Origin: Oscillospiraceae bacterium
Lineage (GTDB): Bacteria; Bacillota; Clostridia; Christensenellales; Aristaeellaceae
Assembly (NCBI GenBank): GCA_031282605.1
Contig: JAITDK010000055.1
Coordinates: 1 to 13,452, forward strand
Reading direction: 5' to 3'
DNA: 13,452 nucleotides
The notes under the pieces were generated by a model. The model was not told the origin of the DNA, made no database searches, and saw only the letters and a program-made list of their open reading frames with translations. The position numbers and the translations under genes are program-made. How positions within the stretch are numbered: the stretch's first letter is position 1; each line of letters starts with the position of its first letter. Positions 1 to 6,705 of the stretch are shown in pieces.

Positions 1-55
1 AGGGTATTCCCTTCGCGATCGCCGATCACACAACCACCTTACCCTTCTTTGGTAT

Positions 56-83
56 AGTATACAGCAAACGTAGGATTTTGCAA
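56..83 (-). promoter_or_regulatory. Possible leftward sigma-A promoter for a gene off the left edge
   Basis: On the minus strand TTGCAA (83-78) and TATACT (61-56) are separated by 16 bp. A second TATAAT lies upstream on the same strand (93-88), inside the palindrome TATTATAATA, with a poor -35. This would drive transcription out of the left end of the window; no start codon with good spacing can be confirmed before the edge. Inference from consensus match only. Confidence 0.4.
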
Positions 84-120
84 GCGTATTATAATACCTG
101 TCTTCAGTGCAGAAAATAGG

Positions 121-144
121 AATACGCCGTGAAAGAGGCGTATT
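121..144 (-). terminator. Possible terminator hairpin downstream of dapA
   Basis: A perfect 8-bp stem, AATACGCC paired with GGCGTATT, encloses an 8-nt loop. Read on the minus strand it is followed by a moderately T-rich stretch (CCTATTTTCT). It lies about 280 nt past the dapA stop and just before leftward promoter-like boxes, which fits a boundary between the asd-dapA transcript and the next gene. The tail is not a clean T run, so the call is tentative. Confidence 0.4.
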
Positions 145-427
145 ATTAAAACCTTGTCGTTTGAGGGGAATAGGCCGTCGCTAGCGGCGTTGATTCGGCG
201 GAAGCGCGCGGAACAACTTGGCAGACCAGACCGTCCGGGAGGTATGTCTGCGGCGGGCGTTGAGGGTGAATTAGCATCGGCGAGGAACTGGCGCTAATTT
301 CCGAATTGAAGATCCCCGTCGCCGCGTAAACTCGTACGGGTTGCGTACATGCGATCAAGCCTTACGCGGCATCGCACATACGACAACCCTTACGCTTTTA
401 CGCCGCCGCAGCCCTTTGCGGGGCCTA
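145..427. other. Gene-free spacer downstream of dapA
   Basis: No convincing gene is present. A 70-codon minus-strand open frame here is compositionally unremarkable, lacks recognisable domains and has no good ribosome site. The right part (344-404) holds two tandem copies of the short interspersed repeat described separately, followed by a weak 5-bp hairpin (406-421) next to the dapA stop that lacks a T tract. Confidence 0.5.
344..404 (+). repeat. Short interspersed repeat, two tandem copies (R1, R2)
   Basis: R1 (344-367) and R2 (375-404) share the pattern CAYRYRCGA-CAA-CCTTACGC. R2 matches the copy at 4243-4273 closely: both read CACATACG, then CAAYCCTTAYG, then TTACGC. It also matches the 1412-1439 copy in its right half. 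The repeats lie at the 3' end of dapA, outside any gene. No function is known to me. Confidence 0.5.
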
Positions 428-1312
428 TTATCCCCCATACTCGTCAATAGCGCGATAAAGCCTCGCCTTTAAATCGTCCCTCATCGGCACCAGCGGTAAC
501 CTTACCGTATCCCCGCATAGTCCGGCGTAGGCCAGCGCGGCCTTCAACGGGATCGGACTGGTCTCCAGGAAGAGCGCCTTCGTCAGTGGATACAGCGCGA
601 GGGATAGTTCGCGCGCAGCGATATAGTCGCCGAATTCGCACGCCCGGCATAGCTGAACCACCGCGTCCGGCTTGAGGTTGGACAGCACGCTGATCGTCCC
701 CTCGCCGCCCAGCGCGAGGTAAACCAGGTTTTGATCATCGCTGCCTGAGTATATCGCGACGCGGTCGTGCACGCGTGAGAAAAGCTCGACGATCTGCTCG
801 ATGTTGGAGCTGGCTTCCTTCAACCCGACGATGTTCGGGTGACTGGCTAGGACGTCCATAGTGTCCGGCGCGAGGTTCAGTCCAGTGCGGCCGGGGACGT
901 TGTAGAGGATCATCGGCAGGTCGGTCGCGTCGGCCAGCGCGGTGAAGTGGGCTATCAATCCGGAGGCGCTGGTCTTGTTATAGTACGGCGTAACGGCGAG
1001 CAGGGCATCCGCGCCGAGGTCGCGGCATCGTTTACATCGCCGGATGCTATGAGCCGTGTTGTTGCCGCCGACCCCGGCCACTAGCATCGCGCCGCCGTTG
1101 ATCAGTTCACGGGCGCGCGAGACAATCTCATCCGCCTCGGCATCTGTCAGCGTGGAAGGCTCGCCCGTCGTGCCCAGCATTATCAACGCTGATACGCCGG
1201 CGCGCAGCTGCCGCTCTATTAGGCGGCTCAGCGCCGGATAATCCACTTCGCCCAGCGCGGTGAACGGTGTGGCCAGCGCGGTGCCCGCGCCGGTGAACGG
1301 TACACTCTTCAT
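428..1312 (-). CDS. dapA: 4-hydroxy-tetrahydrodipicolinate synthase (DapA)
   Basis: This cytosolic lyase condenses L-aspartate-4-semialdehyde with pyruvate, the first committed step toward diaminopimelate and lysine. At 294 residues it is the usual family length and is a single TIM barrel of the class I aldolase type. The Schiff-base lysine is K165 in GLKEAS. The catalytic triad corresponds to T49 (GTTGEPS, 47-53), Y111 (VTPYYN) and Y137 (YNVPGRTG), and R142 is the carboxylate-binding arginine. The ATG at 1312-1310 is preceded by GGAGG (1323-1319) at 6 nt. It lies 137 bp downstream of asd on the same strand and consumes the product of Asd, so the two probably share a transcript; no separate promoter consensus is evident in the gap, which instead holds an inverted repeat. 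The N-acetylneuraminate lyase and dihydrodipicolinate synthase families share this fold, but the motifs and asd neighbour favour DapA strongly. Confidence 0.95.
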   Translation of the reverse strand: MKSVPFTGAGTALATPFTALGEVDYPALSRLIERQLRAGVSALIMLGTTGEPSTLTDAEADEIVSRARELINGGAMLVAGVGGNNTAHSIRRCKRCRDLGADALLAVTPYYNKTSASGLIAHFTALADATDLPMILYNVPGRTGLNLAPDTMDVLASHPNIVGLKEASSNIEQIVELFSRVHDRVAIYSGSDDQNLVYLALGGEGTISVLSNLKPDAVVQLCRACEFGDYIAARELSLALYPLTKALFLETSPIPLKAALAYAGLCGDTVRLPLVPMRDDLKARLYRAIDEYGG

Positions 1313-1369
1313 TGTCTGCCTCCATGTCGGTTCGGGTTGGTTGTTAAGCGGTTCCGCCAGCCCGTTTAC

Positions 1370-1439
1370 GGCGTAAGGATTGAATATATGTAATGGAGCA
1401 GGGATTCAGTCCATATATTCAACCCTTGTGCCTTTACGC
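1370..1439. repeat. Inverted pair of the interspersed repeat between asd and dapA (R3, R4)
   Basis: Arms TTGAATATATG (1380-1390) and CATATATTCAA (1412-1422) are perfect 11-bp inverted repeats around a 21-nt loop. The symmetry extends outward to 16 bp with one mismatch. R3 (minus, 1370-1390) and R4 (plus, 1412-1439) both read CAAYCCTT...ACGC and belong to the same family as the copies at 344-404 and 4174-4273. A hairpin formed in asd-dapA mRNA could affect processing or partial termination, but there is no T run, so this is only a possibility. Confidence 0.55.
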
Positions 1440-1449
1440 TGTAACGCCT

Positions 1450-2547
1450 TCACTTCTTAACGATATACCCCTCTTTGACCAGCAGTTCGGCGGTCAGCAC
1501 GCCGCCTCCGGCCGCCCCCCTGATCGTGTTGTGAGACAGCGATATAAACCTGTAATCGAATATCGGATCATCGCGCAGCCGTCCTATCGTCACGCCCATT
1601 CCGCCGCTGTAATCGCGATCCAGCCTGGTCTGCGGGCGGTCGGACTCATCCAGGTATCGCAGGAATGGCTTGGGCGCGCTGGGCAGGTTCCATCGCTGGG
1701 GCAGCGGTTCGAACGATCTCCATCGCTCCAGGATATCCTCTCTCGAAGGCTTCTTGGCAAACTGAACCGACACGGCCGCCAGGTGTCCGTCGCTGACGGG
1801 CACGCGGATACACTGCGCGCTGATCATCGGCGCGAAGGAGGGCAAAATCCCGCCGTCGGTCAGGTCGCCCCATATCTTAAGCGGCTCGCGCTCGCTCTTC
1901 TCTTCCTCGTCCGGGATATAGGGAATTATATTATCGATGATATCGGGGTAAGTGGCGAATGTCTTCCCGCCGCCTGAGATGGCCTGATACGTCGAGACGA
2001 ACACCCTCTCCGGACGGAAGTCCATCAGCGGATGCAGCGCGGGCGCATAACACTGCACCGAGCAGTTCGGCTTAACCGCGATGAACCCGAAGCGCGTGCC
2101 CAGCCGTCGCCGCTGAATCTCTATGACGGGCGCGTGGTGGGGGTTCAGCTCTGGGATGAGCATGGGTACGTCGGGGATCAATCGGCTCGCGGAGTTGTTG
2201 GATATGACGGGGGTTTCGGTGCGGGCATATGACTCCTCAAGGGCGAGGGTGTCCGCGTCGGGTAGTTTGATCGCGCAGAACAGGAAGTCGCACGAGTCCG
2301 CGATAGTATTCACGTCGGCGGCGTCGAGCAGCGTCATATCGCCGATAGACTTAGGAACGGGCGAGTCCATCGTCCAGCGATCCTCGACCGCCTGGCCGTA
2401 TGTCTTTCCCGCCGACGACGCAGACGCGGCCACGGCGGTTATCTTAAACCATGGATGATTCTCCAGCAGCGTCACGAAACGCTGACCGACTATGCCGGTC
2501 GCTCCGACGATGCCCGCTCTATACGTTGCTGATTCCAATCGTGTCAC
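1450..2547 (-). CDS. asd: Aspartate-semialdehyde dehydrogenase, archaeal/Clostridia type
   Basis: The enzyme reduces L-aspartyl-4-phosphate with NADPH to aspartate-4-semialdehyde, the branch point to lysine/DAP, threonine and methionine. An N-terminal Rossmann domain opens with GATGIVGQ (15-22). NNSA (117-120) precedes the catalytic domain. C162 in KPNCSVQ is the acyl-enzyme cysteine, and H255 in VSDGH is the expected base. The 365 residues and the motifs NCSVQ, YQAISGGGK and SHNTIRGAAGGG match the longer archaeal/fungal-like class common in Clostridia, not the E. coli class. The start is GTG (2547-2545), with GGAGG at 2562-2558 and a 10-nt spacing; an upstream ATG is out of frame. Transcription likely begins at the leftward promoter 2617-2644 and continues into dapA. 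Divergent from proA. Confidence 0.95.
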   Translation of the reverse strand: MTRLESATYRAGIVGATGIVGQRFVTLLENHPWFKITAVAASASSAGKTYGQAVEDRWTMDSPVPKSIGDMTLLDAADVNTIADSCDFLFCAIKLPDADTLALEESYARTETPVISNNSASRLIPDVPMLIPELNPHHAPVIEIQRRRLGTRFGFIAVKPNCSVQCYAPALHPLMDFRPERVFVSTYQAISGGGKTFATYPDIIDNIIPYIPDEEEKSEREPLKIWGDLTDGGILPSFAPMISAQCIRVPVSDGHLAAVSVQFAKKPSREDILERWRSFEPLPQRWNLPSAPKPFLRYLDESDRPQTRLDRDYSGGMGVTIGRLRDDPIFDYRFISLSHNTIRGAAGGGVLTAELLVKEGYIVKK

Positions 2548-2616
2548 TAAACATCAACCTCCGACGATACTATTCTCAAAAAATCAAAACATATCCATTA
2601 CATAAGCCATTACCAT

Positions 2617-2644
2617 CTTATACCGCATCCGCGCCGTGTGTCAA
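2617..2644 (-). promoter_or_regulatory. Sigma-A promoter of asd(-dapA)
   Basis: On the minus strand TTGACA (2644-2639) is a perfect -35 and TATAAG (2622-2617) a five-of-six -10, with a 16-bp spacer. It would give an asd leader of roughly 60 nt. Its -35 box is only 5 bp from the -35 box of the divergent proA promoter. Confidence 0.75.
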
Positions 2645-2649
2645 TGTTT

Positions 2650-2678
2650 TTGACATTTTCATAATAATGGCGTATAAT
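2650..2678 (+). promoter_or_regulatory. Consensus sigma-A promoter of proA
   Basis: TTGACA (2650-2655) and TATAAT (2673-2678) are both perfect consensus hexamers with an ideal 17-bp spacer. Transcription would start near 2685 and give a proA leader of about 180 nt. The -35 region forms an inverted repeat with the asd -35 (TGTCAA-TGTTT-TTGACA, 2639-2655). Confidence 0.9.
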
Positions 2679-2684
2679 GTGCGG

Positions 2685-2866
2685 ATAAGGAGCCCTTCCG
2701 TCATTGCGGCGGAGTCTCGCCCTAGGGGATCGATGGGGTTTATAGGGATTGGGTAACGGAAGAACGTGGCTTGCGAGCCGTGGCGTAACCGGCTCTGTCG
2801 TCGTTCTGCAGGGGCGATGCCGCCGCGGCGATAGGGGGTTTCCCCGGTCGCAGATGGGAGATCATC
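2685..2866 (+). promoter_or_regulatory. Long structured 5' leader of proA, class unknown
   Basis: Between the promoter and the ATG there is about 180 nt. Visible pairings are AGAACG (2761-2766) with CGTTCT (2802-2807), which enclose a perfect hairpin GGCT-TGCG-AGCC (2768-2779), and GGGG-TTT-CCCC (2835-2845) close to the ribosome site GGGAG (2856-2860). A tiny open frame (2733-2756, MGFIGIG) preceded by AGGGG could be a leader peptide, but it has no proline codons. I do not recognise the conserved core of a T-box or any familiar riboswitch. Regulatory function is inferred from length and structure only. Confidence 0.4.
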
Positions 2867-4141
2867 ATGCAAACATTGGATGCCGCGCGCGGCGCTAAGA
2901 CTGCGTCGACCAAGCTGGCCGCGCTCCCGCTATCCGTAAGGAACGCCGCGCTGCTGGATATCGCGGACGCGCTGCGGGCGGATAAAGACGCCATCTTCGC
3001 CGCAAACGTTCTTGATATGGCCGCCGCCGCGTCGCTGCCCGATCCGTTGCTGAAGCGCCTCAAGTACGATGAACACAAACTGAGCGAGTCGGTTGATGAA
3101 CTGCGCGCGCTGGCCAGCCTCCCTGATCCGCTGAACCGCACGCTTGCCGCCACACAGCTGGCCGACGATCTAGAGTTGTATAAAGTATCCTGCCCGATAG
3201 GGGTGATCGGGACTATATTCGAGTCCAGGCCGGACGCTCTGGTTCAGATTGCTGCGCTGTGTCTTAAGACTGGCAACGCCGTGCTGCTCAAGGGTGGCTC
3301 GGAGGCTATGAATACCAACCGAGCGTTGTTCGCCGCGATCGCCAAGGCTGCGGGGCTCCCGTCCGGTTGGGCCGCGCTGCTGGAATCGCGCGAGGACGTA
3401 ACCGCCATGCTCGGTCTTGACAAGTACATATCCCTTCTGATACCGCGAGGGAGCGGCGCGTTCGTCAAGTACATAATGAACGGCACGCGTATCCCCGTTC
3501 TCGGTCACGCCGAAGGGTTGTGCCACGTCTACGTCGACGACGCCGCCGATATCACGATGGCCGCCAGTATCGTCCGCGACAGTAAACTGCAGTACCCCGC
3601 CGTATGCAACGCTGTTGAAACCCTCCTAGTCCATCGCGATATAGCGCGGCGCGCCCTGCCCGTGATACTCGCGTCCATGCCTGAGTGCGAGTTTAGGGGC
3701 GACGCTGCTGCGCGGGACATTATCGGCTGCAGCCCGGCGACAGACTCCGACTGGGACGCCGAGTACCTTGACCGAGTGCTATCCGTGCGCGTAGTGCCCG
3801 ACATAGATGCGGCGATAGCGCACATCAACGGCCACGGTTCCGGCCATACGGACGCTATCGTCACGTCGTCCAGGATCAGCGCGGCTCGCTTCATGAATGA
3901 GGTGGACAGCGCGGATGTGTTCTGGAACGCCTCGACGCGCTTCGCCGATGGGTATCGTTTCGGCCTGGGCGCGGAGGTGGGGGTGTCCACCAGCAGGATT
4001 CACGCGCGCGGCCCCGTCGGCATGGAGGGGTTGACCGCCTACAAGTATAAGCTGATCGGTGCGGGACATACCGTCGGCGGGTTTGCTGATGGGACGTATA
4101 CCTATGTGCATCAGGGGTTTGATGGGGTGTGCCCGGTTTAG
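2867..4141 (+). CDS. proA: Gamma-glutamyl phosphate reductase (glutamate-5-semialdehyde dehydrogenase)
   Basis: ProA reduces L-glutamyl-5-phosphate with NADPH to glutamate-5-semialdehyde, which cyclises toward proline; it acts in the cytosol. The protein has 424 residues, normal for the family, with an aldehyde-dehydrogenase-like fold. Diagnostic motifs are PIGVIGTIFESRPD (110-123), LLKGGSEA (140-147), IPRGS (192-196), GHAEG (213-217), the catalytic cysteine C247 in YPAVCNAVETLL, GSGHTDAI and FGLGAEVGVST, followed by HARGPVGMEGLT. The ATG is set by GGGAG (2856-2860) at 6 nt. proB, the glutamate 5-kinase gene that usually sits beside proA, is not adjacent in this window; the upstream neighbour is the divergent asd. 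A near-ideal promoter and long leader precede the gene. Confidence 0.96.
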   Translation: MQTLDAARGAKTASTKLAALPLSVRNAALLDIADALRADKDAIFAANVLDMAAAASLPDPLLKRLKYDEHKLSESVDELRALASLPDPLNRTLAATQLADDLELYKVSCPIGVIGTIFESRPDALVQIAALCLKTGNAVLLKGGSEAMNTNRALFAAIAKAAGLPSGWAALLESREDVTAMLGLDKYISLLIPRGSGAFVKYIMNGTRIPVLGHAEGLCHVYVDDAADITMAASIVRDSKLQYPAVCNAVETLLVHRDIARRALPVILASMPECEFRGDAAARDIIGCSPATDSDWDAEYLDRVLSVRVVPDIDAAIAHINGHGSGHTDAIVTSSRISAARFMNEVDSADVFWNASTRFADGYRFGLGAEVGVSTSRIHARGPVGMEGLTAYKYKLIGAGHTVGGFADGTYTYVHQGFDGVCPV

Positions 4142-4173
4142 GGGATCCTGTCTCATAAGCGGGCGAAGGGATT

Positions 4174-4273
4174 CGTAAGCGCATAAGGGGTGTGGGGGTG
4201 TTCGGTACGTAAAGGTTGAATGGCGTGCGCCCTCGCCAGGTTCCACATACGCTCAATCCTTATGTCCTTACGC
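4174..4273. repeat. Interspersed repeat cluster between proA and the sugar transferase gene (R5-R7)
   Basis: Three copies are seen: R5 on the minus strand (4174-4196), R6 on the minus strand (4206-4223) and R7 on the plus strand (4243-4273). R6 and R7 face each other around GGCG...CGCC (4222-4237), so the segment can fold as a hairpin. R7 aligns with the copies at 375-404 and 1412-1439. The spacer 4142-4305 has no gene, no clear promoter and no clear terminator. Confidence 0.5.
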
Positions 4274-4305
4274 GCCTGTGCCGCACAGTTGTCTGGAGGT
4301 GAACC

Positions 4306-5106
4306 ATGTACCCGCGTGTCAAGCGAATCCTGGACACGGCGTTAGCCGCGCTGATGTTGATCGCGCTCGCGCCGCTGCTCGCCGCCATATCGATCATGAT
4401 ATGCCTGGACTCGCCAGGCCCTGTGTTTTTCCTGCAGCGTAGGGTCGGGCGCGGCGGACGTCTGTTCAGGATATATAAGTTCCGTACGATGTACACCTAC
4501 GCGCCGCGATCCGTTGCCACGAGTATGCTGCTCAACGCGCCGGGATGCATCACACCGCTGGGTCGTAAGCTGCGCAAATCCAGCATAGACGAGCTGCCAC
4601 AGCTGATCAACGTCCTGCGTGGTGAGATGAGCCTGATAGGCCCGCGTCCGTTGGTGCCCGAAGAGGGCGAAATCCACGAGGAGCGCGCGGCGCTGGGCGC
4701 TTACCGGGTTCGTCCCGGTATTACGGGATGGGCACAGGTAAACGGCCGCGACTGCGTCAACGCGCGCACGAAGGCTCAGCTGGACGCGTACTACGCTAAC
4801 AACCTATCGTGGAGACTGGACGTAAAGGTGCTGCTGTATTCGGTGATGTGCGTGATAACCGCGCGCGGCATCCAGGAAGGCGGCGGCGAGATAAATGACG
4901 AGATAGAGGGCGAGATAAAGGGCGAGATAAAAGACGCGGTAAATGGCGTGATAAAGGGCGCTCCATACGCGTCGTCCGCTCCGATATCCGCGGTCAATCG
5001 TATGAAACCACGCGTCCGGCAGAACGAGTGGTTCGCGCGTTACGACATTGAGAGCGCCCGCGTATATCCAAGAACGGCGCGCGAGCCGCGCGCACCCGGC
5101 GCGTGA
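4306..5106 (+). CDS. Monotopic phosphoglycosyl transferase (bacterial sugar transferase family)
   Basis: These enzymes transfer a sugar phosphate from a nucleotide sugar to undecaprenyl phosphate at the cytoplasmic face of the membrane, starting polysaccharide or glycan repeat-unit synthesis. An N-terminal membrane-embedded helix (about 9-34) is followed by the core: FRIYKFRTM (54-62), the catalytic Asp-Glu pair D95-E96 in DELPQL, NVLRGEMSLIGPRPL (102-116) and RPGITGWAQVNGR (136-148). It is the short PglC-like form, without the N-terminal four-helix/CoA-binding region of the WbaP class. The sugar specificity cannot be read from sequence. Residues 191-266 are an unusual tail starting with a Glu/Ile/Lys four-residue repeat. 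The start follows GGAGGT (4295-4300) at 5 nt. The stop overlaps the next gene by 4 nt (GTGA). Confidence 0.92.
   Translation: MYPRVKRILDTALAALMLIALAPLLAAISIMICLDSPGPVFFLQRRVGRGGRLFRIYKFRTMYTYAPRSVATSMLLNAPGCITPLGRKLRKSSIDELPQLINVLRGEMSLIGPRPLVPEEGEIHEERAALGAYRVRPGITGWAQVNGRDCVNARTKAQLDAYYANNLSWRLDVKVLLYSVMCVITARGIQEGGGEINDEIEGEIKGEIKDAVNGVIKGAPYASSAPISAVNRMKPRVRQNEWFARYDIESARVYPRTAREPRAPGA
4888..4959 (+). repeat. 12-bp tandem repeat inside the sugar transferase gene
   Basis: About six degenerate 12-bp units of the form GAGATAAAGGGC encode a four-residue pattern (E-I-K-G and variants, residues 195-218). With hydrophobic Ile/Val every fourth residue, it could form a short amphipathic helix. 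It lies just after the conserved catalytic core, in a region not needed by other family members. Confidence 0.7.
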
Positions 5107-6311
5107 ACGCCGACGATCATATGCCAAACATAATCATTGTTAACCAGCAGTACCCGCCGGAGACCGCGGCCACCGGACAGCTGACCGAACAGCTGGCACG
5201 GAGCCTTGCCGCGTCCGGACGGTTTGATTCGGTGACGGTGGTGTGCGGGCGGGCGTTTTACTCGCAAGAAGATGCGCCTGGAAACGCGGCGTTATCCAAT
5301 GAGACGGCTAAGGTTGGCGTCCGCCGGCTGTGGAATACGACGTTTCCTAAATCCTCGCTGCCGGGCAAGCTGTTCAATCAGCTAACGTTCATGCTGAGCC
5401 TGCTGCTGTGGCGCGTCCCGAAGGATGCCAAGGTGATGGTCACGACCGCGCCGCCGCTGGCGGTGGTGATACTCGCGTTGAAGAACCTGCTCGGACGGTT
5501 TGATCTGACGATGAGCGTGCAGGACTTGTATCCGGACGTGCTGGTAGCGGCTGGATCGGCGCGGTCGAACGGGTTGATATGCCGCGCGCTGAGAGGCGCG
5601 ATGAGATGGGCGATGGCGTCATGCGAACGAGTGGTGACGATATCCACTGACATGGCTGCGCATCTGCGGTTGATGTACGGATTGGAAGGCGTGCGGGTTA
5701 TACCCAACCCCGCGCTGGAACAGGTGAAGCCGCTGCCGTTCGGGGAGGCAAAGTCGCGGCGAGGCTGGGCGGGTCGATTCGTGGTGCAGTATAGCGGTAA
5801 CTTCGGCGCGGCGCATGAATATAGGACGCTGCTGGAAGTCATGCGCATGTTGCAGTATCACGAAGGCATACTGTTCCACATATCGGGCGGAGGATCGCAT
5901 TACGATATATTGAGACGTGAGGTGGGCGCGCTGCCAGGCGTGGTGTTCGAGGGATATGCGGCAGCGGCGGAATTGCCGGAGCGGTTGTCACTGGCCGATT
6001 TGGCAGTGGTGGTGTTCGACGGTGCGTTCAGGGATGTGCTGATGCCCAGCAAGTATGCGGGGATACTGGCCAGCGGACGGCCAGTGCTGCTGATATCTGG
6101 ACGCGTGAACGACATAACCCGCGACATACAGCGCGAGGGAATCGGGATGAGTTTCGATCACGGTGAGTCGGAGGCGATTGCGACGGCGATAATCAACTTA
6201 GCAGAGAGGCCGCACCAAGCGCGCGCGATGGGGCGTCGCGCTCGCGCGCTCTATGACCGCGAGTACCGTGCGGAGGTTGCGTATGCGCGGTATGCAGAGG
6301 CGATGGGGTGA
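5103..6311 (+). CDS. GT4 family glycosyltransferase, WbuB-like
   Basis: Predicted cytosolic or membrane-associated GT-B glycosyltransferase that adds a sugar to a lipid-linked acceptor. The N-terminal half begins PNIIIVNQQYPPETAATGQL (8-27), the usual opening of the WbuB-like group, and contains VQDLYPDVLVAAG (139-151). The C-terminal nucleotide-sugar domain has YSGNFGAAHEY (230-240), ISGGGSHYDIL (260-270) and PSKYAGILASGRP (315-327). WbuB of E. coli is described as an L-fucosamine transferase, but donor specificity here is unproven. The GTG at 5103 overlaps the preceding stop (GTGA), which suggests translational coupling; the ATG at 5121 (396 residues) is an alternative start, and neither has a clear ribosome site. 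It probably acts after the upstream phosphoglycosyl transferase in the same pathway. Confidence 0.88.
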   Translation: MNADDHMPNIIIVNQQYPPETAATGQLTEQLARSLAASGRFDSVTVVCGRAFYSQEDAPGNAALSNETAKVGVRRLWNTTFPKSSLPGKLFNQLTFMLSLLLWRVPKDAKVMVTTAPPLAVVILALKNLLGRFDLTMSVQDLYPDVLVAAGSARSNGLICRALRGAMRWAMASCERVVTISTDMAAHLRLMYGLEGVRVIPNPALEQVKPLPFGEAKSRRGWAGRFVVQYSGNFGAAHEYRTLLEVMRMLQYHEGILFHISGGGSHYDILRREVGALPGVVFEGYAAAAELPERLSLADLAVVVFDGAFRDVLMPSKYAGILASGRPVLLISGRVNDITRDIQREGIGMSFDHGESEAIATAIINLAERPHQARAMGRRARALYDREYRAEVAYARYAEAMG

Positions 6312-6394
6312 GGGGTTTCTTCGCCGCGATTAAATAACGTGGGTCTGGGATTTGCGCTGCGTGATATTCGGCTGTCCGCTGCGGCGGGACGCTG

Positions 6395-6412
6395 TCCGGT
6401 TTTCGAACCGGA
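6395..6412 (+). terminator. Possible terminator hairpin after the glycosyltransferase gene
   Basis: TCCGGTT-TTCG-AACCGGA is a perfect 7-bp stem with a stable TTCG tetraloop, 84 nt after the glycosyltransferase stop. The following sequence (TGCGCTTTAAGTTT) is only moderately T-rich, so termination efficiency is uncertain. It is not a tRNA T-arm: the surrounding sequence gives no acceptor or anticodon stem. Confidence 0.4.
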
Positions 6413-6429
6413 TGCGCTTTAAGTTTGTG

Positions 6430-6489
6430 GCGCCCCGCCACTATGGTGTGAGTTGTCAACTTACTTATAGTGTTTTACTGGCGGGGCGC
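6430..6489. repeat. Long inverted repeat with GC-rich 11-bp arms
   Basis: GCGCCCCGCCA (6430-6440) is perfectly complementary to TGGCGGGGCGC (6479-6489). The AT-rich interior contains further pairing (CTAT with ATAG, and AGTTG-T-CAACT). A cruciform or a strong RNA hairpin can form. There is no T run for a standard terminator. Confidence 0.6.
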
Positions 6490-6494
6490 AGGAG

Positions 6495-6705
6495 TTGGAA
6501 CGGTGTAACGTAGGAACGTTGGGAACGTCCCTGCGGGGAGCCTGGGACTCTGTCCCAGACCCTGCGAAGGGCTATCCGCCCTTTCGAAACCTGACCAGGC
6601 TTCGCCTGGACCATCGTGATACACAATCTACCGGCTCCGGATAGCCGGTTTTACCTGGATAGTCTGTTCCGTAACGCAACTCGTTCCTACGTTCTCCCGT
6701 TCCAA
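6495..6705. mobile_element. MITE-like element bounded by 24-bp inverted repeats
   Basis: The left arm (6495-6518) and the reverse complement of the right arm (6682-6705) match at 21 of 24 positions; both begin TTGGAACGG and end AACGTAGGAACG. The 211-bp interval is non-coding and holds four hairpins: CTGGGAC-TCT-GTCCCAG (6542-6558), a GAAGGGC/GCCCTTTC stem (6565-6586), CCAGGC-TTC-GCCTGG (6595-6609) and CCGGCT/AGCCGG (6631-6648). Size, inverted ends and lack of coding content resemble a miniature inverted-repeat or extragenic palindromic element. No target-site duplication is evident, and the transposon parentage is unknown. Confidence 0.5.

Noticed and set aside
146..358. 70-codon minus-strand open frame left of dapA
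   Set aside because: It has no recognisable domain or good ribosome site and overlaps a repeat copy at its start.
2679..2866. T-box or c-di-GMP riboswitch upstream of proA
   Set aside because: The conserved T-box core and the familiar c-di-GMP-I motifs are not visible; only unspecific stem-loops can be supported.
6340..6420. Possible minus-strand tRNA because of GGTTCGAAAACC
   Set aside because: The stem around TTCG leaves the wrong T-loop geometry, and there are no matching acceptor, D or anticodon stems; it is a simple hairpin.
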